Of a DNA stretch of 64,000 bases, positions 51,192 through 59,993 are shown one piece after another (the stretch's first letter is position 1; each line of letters opens with the position of its first letter). A program made the position numbers and the translations under genes. The notes below the pieces were generated by a model. It had not been told where the DNA came from. It saw only the letters and a program-made list of their open reading frames with translations, and ran no database searches. Location of the stretch: positions 4,030,001-4,094,000 of the forward strand of contig NZ_JARUBH010000009.1 of NCBI RefSeq assembly GCF_029626105.1, written 5' to 3'. The stretch comes from Solwaraspora sp. WMMD792 (lineage in GTDB: Bacteria; Actinomycetota; Actinomycetes; Mycobacteriales; Micromonosporaceae).

Positions 51192-51794
51192 CTAACGGAG
51201 CGCCCTGTCGAGCAGATCGACAAGCGTGTCGGCTGCCGCGACCGCGTCGAACCCGGGGTCGGCGAGGCGCTGCGCCACGATCGCGTCGATCGCCCCGTTG
51301 ACGATGACGGCCGTACCACGGGAATCGACGTCGGCGCGGTAGTCGCCGGCCGCCATCGCCGCGTCGATCAACCCCGCGACCGCCGCCCGGCGACCCTCGT
51401 CGTCCGGGCTGTCGGTGATCCCGGCGTCGGCGGTGATCGCCTCGATGATCATGCGAGCGTGATCAGGACGGGCGTCGAGGTGGCCGACCAGCGCCCGGAT
51501 GTACGCGTACAGCGCGGCGGCACCCGACTGGTCGGCGACGGCCGCGCCGACCGCAGTGGTGAGCGCGTCGATCACCGTCTGGTAGGCGGCCCGGAGCACG
51601 GCGTCCTTGGTCGGGAAGTGGTAGAGCACGGCCGCCTTGGAGACCTCGGCGGCCTCGGCGATCCGGGCCAGCGAGGCCCCTCGGTACCCGTGCTCGGCGA
51701 CGAGATCGATGGTCACCTGGACGAACTGCGCCCGCCGCGCCCGTTCGGTGATCGTCAGCGGCTTGCCTGCCAGGTCCGGACCGGTCGATGACAT
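51192..51794 (-). CDS. TetR-family transcriptional regulator
   Basis: A 200-residue TetR repressor. The HTH is FVQVTIDLVAEHGYRGASLARIAEAAEVSKAAVLYHFPTKDAVL. The C-terminal ligand domain (TetR_C_6-like) is Ala-rich. It is divergent from the lipoprotein hydrolase with two palindromic sites between, so it probably represses that gene and itself. Confidence 0.93.
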   Translation of the reverse strand: MSSTGPDLAGKPLTITERARRAQFVQVTIDLVAEHGYRGASLARIAEAAEVSKAAVLYHFPTKDAVLRAAYQTVIDALTTAVGAAVADQSGAAALYAYIRALVGHLDARPDHARMIIEAITADAGITDSPDDEGRRAAVAGLIDAAMAAGDYRADVDSRGTAVIVNGAIDAIVAQRLADPGFDAVAAADTLVDLLDRALR

Positions 51795-51823
51795 GAGTCC
51801 GAGCCTACCTGTCGGGCAGAAAT

Positions 51824-51858
51824 TCTACCGCGTGGTTAGACTTCTGACCGTACGGTAG
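51824..51858. promoter_or_regulatory. Probable TetR operators
   Basis: TCTACCG at 51824-51830 and CGGTAGA ending at 51859 are inverted. Inside lie ACCGTACGGT (51847-51856), a perfect palindrome, and the similar ACCGCGTGGT starting at 51827. TAGACT between them could be a -10 for the hydrolase. Confidence 0.6.
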
Positions 51859-51898
51859 ATCGACGACAGCCGGAGCGCACGCCCGGAAAGGAGCCCAG

Positions 51899-52891
51899 AT
51901 GCGCCGCCTACTCCCCCGCCTGCGCCGCCGACGCTGGCTTGTCGTCGGCATCGCCGCCCTGATCACCACCATCGCGCTACTGACCGGCTGCCTCGCTGTC
52001 CGCACCCCCGCGCCGGTCGGCCACTTCACCTCGGCCGCCGCCGCAGACCGCTTTCTCGCCGCGTACGACCGGGCCATGGCGGACCTGCCGAGCGCCGACC
52101 GGACCTTGGACGTACGGACCAGCTACGGCGTGGTGCGGCTCTACCACTTCGCCGGCGCCGAGCCGGACGCCGATCCGCTGCTGCTGTTGCCGGGTCGAGC
52201 CGCAGCCTCGCCGGTCTGGGCCGACAACCTGCCCGCACTGCTGCGACTGCACAGCGTCTACACCATCGACCTGCTCGGCGAGCCGGGGATGAGCATCCAG
52301 CAGCGGCCGATCGAGACCCCCACCGACCACGCCCAGTGGCTGCACGAGGTGCTGATCGAGTTGCCGGAGCCGGCCATTCACCTGGTCGGGCTCTCGATCG
52401 GCGGTTGGACCGCGATGAACCTGGCGGTGCACCGACCGGAGAAGATCGCCAGTGTCACCCTGCTCGATCCGGTCCTGGTCTTCGCCGACCTGTCCTGGCA
52501 GGCGATCGTCCGGTCGATCCCGGCCAGTGTCCGCTGGTTTCCCAGGTCCTGGCGCGACGACTTCGCCAGCTGGACCGCCAACGGCGCGCCCGTCGAGGAC
52601 GTACCGGTGGCCCGGATGATCGAGGCCGGCATGCAGACGTACGCGCTGAAGCTCTCCGCCCCGCACCGGATCACGCCTGAGGACCTGGCCGGGGTACGGA
52701 CGCCGACGCTGGCGCTGCTCGCCGGCGAGTCCCGGATGCACGACACGGCCGAAGCGGCCGAGGTCGCCGAGCGGGCACTACCCGACGCGACGGTGATCGT
52801 CTACCCGGACGCCTCGCACGCAATCAACGGCGAGTACCCGGACCGGATCGCCGCCGACATCGCAACCTTCCTCGCAGCGTCCGGCCCTTAG
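51899..52891 (+). CDS. Alpha/beta hydrolase, probable membrane lipoprotein
   Basis: A 330-residue alpha/beta hydrolase with a basic, hydrophobic N-terminus ending in LLTGC, a plausible lipobox. The nucleophile elbow is GLSIGG (Ser in LVGLSIGGWTAMNLAV), the acid is probably Asp in LLDPVLVF or GESRMHD, and the catalytic His is in PDASHAINGEYP. It is expected to act outside the membrane as an esterase or lactone hydrolase. It is divergent from its TetR regulator. The ATG at 51899 follows GGAAAGGAG. Confidence 0.88.
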   Translation: MRRLLPRLRRRRWLVVGIAALITTIALLTGCLAVRTPAPVGHFTSAAAADRFLAAYDRAMADLPSADRTLDVRTSYGVVRLYHFAGAEPDADPLLLLPGRAAASPVWADNLPALLRLHSVYTIDLLGEPGMSIQQRPIETPTDHAQWLHEVLIELPEPAIHLVGLSIGGWTAMNLAVHRPEKIASVTLLDPVLVFADLSWQAIVRSIPASVRWFPRSWRDDFASWTANGAPVEDVPVARMIEAGMQTYALKLSAPHRITPEDLAGVRTPTLALLAGESRMHDTAEAAEVAERALPDATVIVYPDASHAINGEYPDRIAADIATFLAASGP

Positions 52892-53225
52892 CCGCCCAGG
52901 CTCGGCCCTGGAGCCACCCGCACGAAGGATCGTGCTCACCACCAGCAAAAACGTTGATCAGATAAGTAGTGAATTCGGAAGCATTCTCACGATAGCCGCC
53001 AAGCAGCGGACGACTCTGGAAAGACACCGAACCGACCGGCTTGGATAGCCCAGTCGGAGGAGTCAGCGCTGGTCACGACATGATCATTTCTGTTGCCGTA
53101 CCGCACATCAGCTCAGATCGTTTCATCTGGCGTGTCAGGTAGGTTACGACGGGTAGCACAGATGGGTGGATGCATCTAAGATGAGCCATGCCCAACCAGA
53201 CGATGATCAACTCTGGGAGGCCACA
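52892..53225. other. Intergenic region, no gene seen
   Basis: A 334-bp stretch with visibly lower GC than its surroundings and no supported ORF, RNA gene or terminator. It marks the left edge of a patch of gene fragments reaching about 54.8 kb. Confidence 0.6.
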
Positions 53226-53417
53226 ATGACTGCCGCCAACCTTCCCGGGCCAACTGTCACCGAACTCAATGCCTCCGAGTGGAAGCAAGCAGTCCAGGAG
53301 GCGTTGGATAAACTGCATATCACATACCAACAACTCGCCGAGATGGCGAGGGCACGGCAGTTCGATTCACTGGAAGCACAAAAGCTGTGGATCTCCATTG
53401 GCGAATTCGACAAATAA
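53226..53417 (+). CDS. Small conserved-looking protein of unknown function
   Basis: A 63-residue protein starting MTAANLPGPTVTELNASEW. The ATG at 53226 has GGGAGG seven bases upstream, which favours it over an in-frame ATG at 53184. The rest (EALDKLHITYQQLAEMARARQFDSLEAQKLWISIG) looks like an amphipathic two-helix protein, possibly a small antitoxin-like or DNA-associated partner. I cannot name the family. Codon use is less GC-biased than in neighbouring genes. A frameshifted gene follows directly. Confidence 0.6.
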   Translation: MTAANLPGPTVTELNASEWKQAVQEALDKLHITYQQLAEMARARQFDSLEAQKLWISIGEFDK

Positions 53418-54175
53418 GGCGCTCATCGAGCAGTCCCGACAGTTTGCCGAGAACCTGCGGATACTTCTCAACAACACAGTCTGCGACTCAGCGACGATCG
53501 CAGCCAGGATCGCAGCCGATCAACACCATGCGATCGTCGGCACCCAACTAACCGGCATCACCGCCCGACCGGCCAGGATGAGGTCGGCCGCAGCGTCCCC
53601 CATCTGGCTAGACGTGATGTGCCGGCTCAATCTCGACGAGGACGAGGGCACGTTTCTGACCGTCCAGGCCTCGGTCTGCAGCCTGCTGGTAGGCGACGAG
53701 AAAATCGAGTTGTTACACTACGACTACGAACGAAACAAGGCCCGTTACACGGAAGCACATATCCAGGTCAACGCACGCCACGAGGCATTCGAACGCCACC
53801 TTGCCGAGACCCGGAAAAAGGGGATCAACGGGCTGAATAAAATTCACCTCCTAGTTGGTGGACGCCGGTTCCGCCCCCGCCCTGGAAGACCTTCTTGAGT
53901 GTCTTATTGTCGAAGATCTCGTGCCACCGAAGACCGACTGGGAGACCACCCTCAATCAGAGCCGGAACCGGTACCGTCGCAAACAAGCAGCCGCCGTGGT
54001 CCGGCGCGATCCCACATGCGCTGTTGAGGAACTCGAACGGCTTGGCTACCAGGTCAACCCACCGGGCGACGCCAACCGTCGGACGCTGCTGGACCGGCTG
54101 GTGCGGCCACGACAGCGCGGCGATGTTCCCGATGGAGAGCGTCAGAAGCCCCGAAATTCCCGCCGCAGACGCTGA
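53418..54175 (+). pseudogene. Frameshifted gene of unknown function
   Basis: From 53418 one frame reads ALIEQSRQFAENLRILLNN... through WLDVMCRLNLDEDEGTFLTVQAS and HLAETRKKGINGLNKIHLLVGGRRFRP. At the C5 run near 53875 the sense continues in the next frame as ALEDLLECLIVEDLVPPKTDWE...AVEELERLGYQVNPP, ending at 54175. Removing one C restores a single protein of about 250 residues. No ATG or GTG start exists near the beginning. Either this is a real pseudogene or the C-run is a sequencing error. It follows the small gene directly, as a likely two-gene unit. Confidence 0.6.
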
Positions 54176-54273
54176 ATGCGTTCCGGCAGCGTCCAGGAAG
54201 GTACGCCACACAATCGCCAGGGCGATGCCGTCTGCTACGAGATCGCGGTCGGCGTCGCGGCGGTGGTCGACAT

Positions 54274-54311
54274 GGCCGTCACGCCGCCAGCACCACGGCG
54301 GCGTGACGGCC
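54274..54311. terminator. Strong hairpin with 15-bp perfect stem
   Basis: GGCCGTCACGCCGCC (54274-54288) and GGCGGCGTGACGGCC (54297-54311) are exact inverted copies with an 8-nt loop. It lies 13 bp after the end of the pyrE remnant on the minus strand and probably ended that gene's transcript. Confidence 0.65.
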
Positions 54312-54323
54312 GCCGGGACATGG

Positions 54324-54582
54324 TCAGCGGCGGTCGAGGTCGGCGCGGGTCAGCAGCGACTGCAGCCGGATGCCCTCGGCCGACGACCGCCGCGCCTTCG
54401 GCCAGCCAAGCGACACCGTACTCCTTCGCCGTCTTACGCACGATGGCACCTGGCAGTCCGATGTGGCGACCCACCGCAGTCACCACCGCGATGCCACCCA
54501 TCTCCAGGCCGGCGAGTACCTCGGTCTCCGGCGGCACCAGCGCGGCCTTACCGACGGTAAGTGTGTAGACAATCGGGCACAC
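54324..54582 (-). pseudogene. Orotate phosphoribosyltransferase (pyrE-like) remnant
   Basis: Reading down from 54582, PPETEVLAGLEMGGIAVVTAVGRHIGLPGAIVRKTAKEYG and WLAEGAAVVGR match the middle of orotate phosphoribosyltransferases. The sense then jumps frame to EGIRLQSLLTRADLDRR and a stop at 54324, the family's C-terminus. The PRPP-binding EDVVTTGG loop and about 60 residues around it are missing, as is the N-terminus. This is an internally deleted, frameshifted remnant. Confidence 0.65.
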
Positions 54583-54589
54583 TCGGGAA

Positions 54590-54811
54590 GTGCTGGTTGA
54601 GACGTTGTCGGTTCACGAAACCCGTGAGCAACTACCCGGCGAGATGGCTGCCGAGCGTACCCGGTCGTTTATTCAGGCAGCAGCCTCGGTAAGGGCTGAA
54701 GGGTTGACGGCGAGCGCCCACGTCGAGACTGTCATGGAGCGGTGGACTGGCGGCGAGATCAGCACTGAGCAGATGCGTAATCTCGTCCGGCGGCTCTATG
54801 GCGCGGCGTGA
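54590..54811 (+). CDS. VbhA-like Fic-toxin antitoxin, orphan
   Basis: A 73-residue protein. Residues 24-73 (RSFIQAAASVRAEGLTASAHVETVMERWTGGEISTEQMRNLVRRLYG) resemble VbhA-type antitoxins. S33-VRA-E37-G38 fits the (S/T)xxxE(G/N) inhibitory-helix motif that blocks the ATP site of Fic AMP-transferases. The expected downstream fic gene is absent: the convergent amidohydrolase ends 8 bp later. Start GTG at 54590; the preceding GGGAAG is a weak ribosome-binding site. It is either a domesticated antitoxin or the survivor of a deletion. Confidence 0.65.
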   Translation: MLVETLSVHETREQLPGEMAAERTRSFIQAAASVRAEGLTASAHVETVMERWTGGEISTEQMRNLVRRLYGAA

Positions 54812-54819
54812 CCGTCGAT

Positions 54820-56442
54820 TCATACCTCGGTGTAACGCACCTCGCCGGCGACCACGGTGGCCAGTACGGTGCCGGCGGGCAGCGCGTCGGCGTCCGGGGT
54901 GAGCGGGTCGACGTCGAGCACGGTCAGGTCCGCCGGCTCGCCGACCCGGAGCACTCCGCTGCCCCAGCCGGCCTGCGGACTGCCGGCCACCTGCGCCGCG
55001 CCGGTGGTGAACAGTGCCAGGGCCTCGGCGGCTGTGACCGCCTGGTCCGGCCCGAGCGGCTCGTCGCGGCCCCGTACCCGACGGGTCCGGGCCTGCCAGA
55101 TGCCGTGCAGCACCGACATCGGCGGACCCGGCCCGTCGGAGCCGCCACCGACCGTCACGCCCGCGTCCAACCATGAGCGAAGCGGGTTCGCGGCGGCCGC
55201 CGCTGGCTCGCCGAGCCGGTCGATCAGGTTGAGCCCGAACGCCCACTGCAGCGCCGGATGCGCCGACACCGGCACGCCGAGCCGCTGGGCGGTGGCCATC
55301 GCCGCCGGACCAGGGCCGAGGTAGGCGTGGATCAGGTGAAAGCCCAGTCCGGCGATCGGCGTACCGGCCGCGACCTCGGCGAAGACCGACAGGGTGAGGT
55401 CGATCGCCGCGTCGCCGACGGCGTGCACACCGACGCCCCGCCCGTGCGCCGCAGCCGCCGCGCAGTGCGCCCGCACCGTCTCGGTACGCAGACTCTGGTT
55501 GCCGTGGTAGCCGTCGGTGCCCGGCCAGGGTGACGACAGCAGCGCGGTGCCGAGCGAGCCGCCGCCGTCGAGGAACAGCTTCGTCGGCCCGGAGCGCAGC
55601 AGACCCGGCGCGGCCCGGTCAAGATCACAATCATCGAGGGTACGGCGAAGCTGCGCGTCGTTGACGTCGTCGCCACCCAACGGCATCGCCACGGTACGCA
55701 GCCGCAGCGCACCGGCCCGGCCGGCCGCCGCGTACGCGGCCAGTTCGGCGGCCGGCACCGCCGGGTCGACGGCGGTGGTGATGCCATGGGCGAGCAGCGC
55801 CGCCTGCCCGGCCGTGATCCAGTCGATCCTCGTCTGCTGGTCCGGCTCCGGGACCACCGCACGGACCAGGGCCACCGCCGGATGTTCGACGAGCAGCCCG
55901 GTCGGGGTGCCGTCGGCGTACCGGTCGATCCGCCCGCCGGGCGGGTCCGGGGTGCCGGCGGTGATCCCGGCCAGCCGCAGCGCGGTCAGGTTGGCGATGC
56001 CGTCGTGGCCCTTGCGGTCCAGCAGCACCGGCCGGCCAGGGGCCGCAGCCTCCAACTCGGCGGCGCCGGGTAGCCGGCGTTCGGCCAGGTCACCGGGGTC
56101 GAAGCCGGCATCGGCCTCGATCCACCGGCGGGTCGGATTCCGGCGGGCGTACCCGCTGATCCGGTCGCAGATGTCGCGGACGCTGACCGCGTCGTCCAGC
56201 CCGACCCGGGCGGCGGCCCGGCCGGCCCAGATCAGATGGACATGGCTGTCGACGAAGCCGGGCAACACCACCGCGCCGGGCGGGGCGAGCTCCGGCGTAC
56301 CGGTGGGGACAGCGGCGCGGGCGGCGCGCAGGTCGCCGACGGCGGCTATCCGCCCGGCGCGCACGGCCACCGCCTCGGCCCGCGGGCCGGCCGGGTCCAT
56401 CGTCCGCACGTCGCCGACGACGAGCAGGTCACCGCCGGTCAC
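54820..56442 (-). CDS. Amidohydrolase family 3 protein
   Basis: A 540-residue YtcJ/formamidase-like amidohydrolase. Metal residues are HxH in GFVDSHVHLIWAG, and the later HAVGDAAIDLTL, HLIHAYLG and GGGSDGPGPPMSVL blocks supply His, His and Asp. DRKGHDGIANLTALRLAGI is characteristic of the group. Such enzymes hydrolyse exocyclic C-N bonds in N-substituted formamides and similar compounds. The GTG start overlaps the flavoprotein stop by 4 bp. Last gene of the large minus-strand operon. Confidence 0.9.
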   Translation of the reverse strand: MTGGDLLVVGDVRTMDPAGPRAEAVAVRAGRIAAVGDLRAARAAVPTGTPELAPPGAVVLPGFVDSHVHLIWAGRAAARVGLDDAVSVRDICDRISGYARRNPTRRWIEADAGFDPGDLAERRLPGAAELEAAAPGRPVLLDRKGHDGIANLTALRLAGITAGTPDPPGGRIDRYADGTPTGLLVEHPAVALVRAVVPEPDQQTRIDWITAGQAALLAHGITTAVDPAVPAAELAAYAAAGRAGALRLRTVAMPLGGDDVNDAQLRRTLDDCDLDRAAPGLLRSGPTKLFLDGGGSLGTALLSSPWPGTDGYHGNQSLRTETVRAHCAAAAAHGRGVGVHAVGDAAIDLTLSVFAEVAAGTPIAGLGFHLIHAYLGPGPAAMATAQRLGVPVSAHPALQWAFGLNLIDRLGEPAAAAANPLRSWLDAGVTVGGGSDGPGPPMSVLHGIWQARTRRVRGRDEPLGPDQAVTAAEALALFTTGAAQVAGSPQAGWGSGVLRVGEPADLTVLDVDPLTPDADALPAGTVLATVVAGEVRYTEV

Positions 56443-58406
56443 CGGGTCACCTGCCGGAAGGCGAGGGCCTCGTGCAGGGTCCGGGCCGCCCGCGCCCCGG
56501 CGTGCACCGCGTCGTGCAGCCGCCCCGGGCGCAGCGCGTCGCCGCAACGCAGCACCGGCCGGCCGGCAGCCACCTCGACGGCAGCCTCGTACAGGTCGTG
56601 GTGGGGTTCGCGACCGACCGCCGCGACGATTAGCCCGGCCCGCAGTACCGTTCCGTCCACCTGCACCTCCTGGTCGTCGGTGACCCTGGCCCGGTGGCCG
56701 AGCACGGTCCGCACCCCGACCGAGGCGAGCAGGTCGGTCCAGGTCGGTGGGTCGTCGGGGGGTTCGTCGTCGAGCACCTGGGTGGTGTCGCCGAGCAGCG
56801 TGACGTCGGCACCGCGCCGGGCCAGCGCGGCGGCCGTGCTGGTGCCGGTCCGGCCGGCTCCGATCACCAGCACCCGACCGTCGGCGGGCAGCGGCACCAG
56901 GCCGCGCAGCACGTCGAGCGCGGGCACCGCGCCGGGCAGCGACCGCGCCACGCCGCCGGTGGCGACCAGCAGCCCGGCCCACTCTCCACCGAGGTCCGTC
57001 GGGTGCAGCGGGGCGTCGACCACCTCGACGGCGCTGGCCGCGAGCCGGTCGGTCAACCAGCGCAGGTACGGGGCGAAGCTGTCGTGCACCCCGCTGTCCA
57101 CCGCGTCCCGCAGGGCACCGCCGGGCCGGCCACCGGTGTAGAGCCGGACCCGGTGTCCGTGTTCGGTGAGCCGGTGCGCGGCTTCCAGGCCGGCCGGACC
57201 GGCCCCGGCGACGAGCACCGGCGGCGCCAGGCCAGGCGACCGGTTGGCCGGCCGCACCGGGCCGGACGACGCTGAGGCCGGCGGCAGGCTCAGCGACGGG
57301 TTGACGGTGCAGGCGACCGGCCGGCCAACCAGGGCGGCACGGGCGTGGCAGCCGTCGTTGCCGCGTACGCAGGGGCGGATCCGCTTGGCGGCGCCGGCGA
57401 GCGCCTTCTCCGCCCAGTCCGGGTCGGCGAGGAAGGCCCGGCCGAGCGCGACCAGGTCGGCGGTGCCGTCGCGGAGCAGCGTGGCGGCCTGCGCCGGTTC
57501 GGTGATCCCGCCGCACGCGATGGTGGGCAGCCCTGCGGTCCGCAGGGTCCGGGCCGATCGCCAGACGGCGCCCGGTGGCACCGCGGCCGGCGGCACCTGG
57601 CGTACCCGCGTGGCGTGGTTGCCGGACGACACGTGTACCGCGTCGACCTGGCCGGTGGCGGCCAGGGCCGCGACCAGCCCAGTGGTCTCGGCCAACTCCT
57701 GCCCACCGGGTTCGTGGTCGCGGTCGGACAGCCGTACGGTGAGCGCCACCTCGGCCGGCAGCGCCGCACGGCAGCGGGCGACGACCTCCAGCAGGACGCG
57801 ACGTCGCCGGGCCGGATCGCCGCCGTAGTCGTCGTCGCGCCGGTTGGTGTGCGGAGAGAGGAACCCGGCGAGCAGGTAGCCGTTGGCCGCCTGGATCTCC
57901 ACCACCTGGAAGCCGGCCTGGGCCGCGCGGCGGGCGGCCCGGCCGAACCCGTCGACGACCACGGCGATCTCGTCGACGGTGATGGCGCGGGGCCGCAGCC
58001 CGAGTCGGCGTTCGATGGCGGGCCAGGGCACCGCCGACGCGGCAAGCGCCTCCCCCGGCAGGGTGCGCTGCCGTCCGGCGTGGGCGATCTGCAGCCCGGC
58101 GACGCGACCGTCGGCCCGGATCCGCTCGGCGACCGGGGCCAACGCGGCGGCGTGGTCATCGCTGGCGATGCCGAGATGGCCGCGGAAGCCAAGGGCGGCC
58201 CCGTCGTCGATCGCGGTGAACTCGACGATGGTCAACGCGCTCCCCCGGCCGACCCGCGCATAGTGGTCCCGGTGCCACGGCTGGGCGTAGCCGCCGGCGT
58301 CGGCCGCACCGGTCGAGGTAGGCGCCTTGACGATCCGGGACCGCAGCGTGACCGGCCCGAGCCGGTACGGATCGGCGAGCAGCGTGGCCGCTTCGGCGGG
58401 GTCCAT
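56439..58406 (-). CDS. Old-yellow-enzyme/2,4-dienoyl-CoA-reductase-like flavoprotein with incomplete Fe-S motif
   Basis: A 655-residue protein. Residues 1-340 are an FMN TIM barrel (VAGLQIAHAGRQ, VVEIQAANGYLLAGFLSPHTNRRDDDYGG, VALGRAFLADPDW). Residues 385-655 hold FAD/NAD(P)H Rossmann domains (VLVAGAGPAGLEAAHRL, VLVIGAGRTGTSTAAALARRGADVTLL). The joining 4Fe-4S motif normally reads C-x2-C-N-x2-C plus one more Cys. Here it is C346-V-R-G349-N-D-G-C353 with C366, so the second ligand is Gly. It may hold a 3Fe cluster or none. The start overlaps the upstream gene's stop by one base (TGATG). Confidence 0.88.
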   Translation of the reverse strand: MDPAEAATLLADPYRLGPVTLRSRIVKAPTSTGAADAGGYAQPWHRDHYARVGRGSALTIVEFTAIDDGAALGFRGHLGIASDDHAAALAPVAERIRADGRVAGLQIAHAGRQRTLPGEALAASAVPWPAIERRLGLRPRAITVDEIAVVVDGFGRAARRAAQAGFQVVEIQAANGYLLAGFLSPHTNRRDDDYGGDPARRRRVLLEVVARCRAALPAEVALTVRLSDRDHEPGGQELAETTGLVAALAATGQVDAVHVSSGNHATRVRQVPPAAVPPGAVWRSARTLRTAGLPTIACGGITEPAQAATLLRDGTADLVALGRAFLADPDWAEKALAGAAKRIRPCVRGNDGCHARAALVGRPVACTVNPSLSLPPASASSGPVRPANRSPGLAPPVLVAGAGPAGLEAAHRLTEHGHRVRLYTGGRPGGALRDAVDSGVHDSFAPYLRWLTDRLAASAVEVVDAPLHPTDLGGEWAGLLVATGGVARSLPGAVPALDVLRGLVPLPADGRVLVIGAGRTGTSTAAALARRGADVTLLGDTTQVLDDEPPDDPPTWTDLLASVGVRTVLGHRARVTDDQEVQVDGTVLRAGLIVAAVGREPHHDLYEAAVEVAAGRPVLRCGDALRPGRLHDAVHAGARAARTLHEALAFRQVTR

Positions 58407-59974
58407 CAGTGGCCCCGCAGCACCCGGGCGGCGCCGTCGGCGCGGGGGTCGCTGGCCGCGTCGAGGCCGGCGGGGGTGCGCCGGGCCAGTTGGACGTGCC
58501 CGGCGTCGTCGTGGCGCTGTGGCAACTGCACCACCCGCAGGTTGAGATCGGTGGCGGCGGCCCGCAGCGCGTCGGTGGCCGGGGTGTCGGGTTCGAGCAG
58601 CAGGCTGGGCCGGTCCTGGCCGACGTCGCGGGCACCGATCACCCAGCGGGGGCGGGCCAGCAGGCCGGCCGGGTCGGCGGTGGTCAGCGCGTCGGCGGCG
58701 ACCTGGGCCAGGATCCACGGCTGGGCCCGGCCGCCCTGGCAGCCGAGCGCGACGACCCGGTCCGGGCCGGTGGCGATCGCCGGGCAGAGGGTGTGCGGTG
58801 GCCGGGCACCGGGGCGCAGCCGGCCGGGGTGGGCCGGATCGAGGCTGAACACCGACCCCCGGTTGTGCAGCACCAGGCCGGTGCCCGGTTCGCAGATACC
58901 GGCGCCGAACGTCTGGAAGACGCTCTGGATCAGGGTGACGGTGGTGCCGTCGTTGCCGACGGCGGTGACCGCCACGGTGTCGCCGGCCGGTTTCGGGCCG
59001 GGCGGTGGCAGCGGCCCGGCCGGCGGGTCGGTGCGCAGCAGCAGCCCGTCGAGGTCGACCGGGCCGATCCGGGGATCACCGAGCAGGGTGTCGCGGCGCT
59101 GTTCGGCGGTCCGGGCGGTGGCCAGCGCGGCGGCCGCGTCAGCGGGCCAAACGTTGGTGGCACCGCTGGCGGCCGGGTCGCCGTCGGCGGCGCGGCCGGC
59201 GCTGGCGAGCATGGCCAGCAGGGTGACGCCCTGGCTGGGCGGCGGCGCGACCGACCAGGTCACCTCGGAGCCGGCGGCGGCGTACCGCAGTGGATCGGTG
59301 ACCTCGGCAGCATGCCCGGCCAGGTCGGCGGTGGTCAGCGGGCTGCCGAGTGCGGCCAGCCCGGCGGCCAGCGCCTCGGCGAGTTCGCCCTGGTAGTAGT
59401 CGCGCCAGTCGGCGCCGATGGTGCCGAGGGTGCGGGCCAGCGCCGGCTGGCGCAGCACCGCTCCGGCCGGCAGCGGCGTACCGTCGCCGTCGAGCAGCAG
59501 CGCGGCCAGGCCGGGATCGGCGCGGACCACGTCGAGCCTGCGCAGGATCGCCGCGGCCAGGCCGGGGCTGACCGGGACGCCGCCGGCGGCCAACTCGACG
59601 GCGGGTGCCAGCACCCGGGCCAGCGGCAGCCGGCCGCCGAGATCGGCGAGCGCGGCCCAGCCGGCGACGACACCGGGCACGGTGACGGTCAGCGGACCGC
59701 CGGGTGGCATCCGGTCCCCGGCTGCGCGCAGCGCCGCGACGTCGACGCCGGCGGCGGCCGCGCCGACCGACAGCACCGCCCGGATCCGGTCGTCGGGGGT
59801 GCGGACCAGGGCGATCAGGTCACCGCCGGCCGAGCACTGGTGCGGGTAGGCGACGGTGAGCGCGGCGGCGGCGGCGAGGGCTGCGTCGACGACGCCACCG
59901 CCGGCCGCCACCACGTCGGCGGCGGCGTCCAACGCGGACGGATGTGGTGCGGCGAGCGCGATCTCGATCGACAT
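58406..59974 (-). CDS. Gamma-glutamyltransferase-family protein
   Basis: A 522-residue Ntn-hydrolase of the GGT family, without signal peptide, so cytoplasmic. Family features are HPSALDAAADVVAAGGGVVDAALAAAAALTVAYPHQCSAGGDL at the start and the cleavage/nucleophile Thr333 in GDTVAVTAVGNDGTTVTLIQSVF. The usual motif is (D/H)T-TH; here it is DTVAV. QGGRAQPWILAQ and the C-terminal lid are present. It may hydrolyse a gamma-glutamyl amide or another acyl-amide intermediate. It is coupled to the flavoprotein gene. Confidence 0.85.
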   Translation of the reverse strand: MSIEIALAAPHPSALDAAADVVAAGGGVVDAALAAAAALTVAYPHQCSAGGDLIALVRTPDDRIRAVLSVGAAAAGVDVAALRAAGDRMPPGGPLTVTVPGVVAGWAALADLGGRLPLARVLAPAVELAAGGVPVSPGLAAAILRRLDVVRADPGLAALLLDGDGTPLPAGAVLRQPALARTLGTIGADWRDYYQGELAEALAAGLAALGSPLTTADLAGHAAEVTDPLRYAAAGSEVTWSVAPPPSQGVTLLAMLASAGRAADGDPAASGATNVWPADAAAALATARTAEQRRDTLLGDPRIGPVDLDGLLLRTDPPAGPLPPPGPKPAGDTVAVTAVGNDGTTVTLIQSVFQTFGAGICEPGTGLVLHNRGSVFSLDPAHPGRLRPGARPPHTLCPAIATGPDRVVALGCQGGRAQPWILAQVAADALTTADPAGLLARPRWVIGARDVGQDRPSLLLEPDTPATDALRAAATDLNLRVVQLPQRHDDAGHVQLARRTPAGLDAASDPRADGAARVLRGH

Positions 59975-59993
59975 GTAGGTCAGTCTCGCCGGG

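Noticed and set aside
53853-54560. Plus-strand Ser/Arg-rich frame across the pyrE remnant
   Set aside because: Composition is that of a shadow frame and it overlaps recognisable remnants in other frames.
56443-57516. Long minus-strand frame upstream of the family 3 amidohydrolase
   Set aside because: It is a shadow of the flavoprotein gene; the true start is the GTG at 56442 overlapping that gene's stop.
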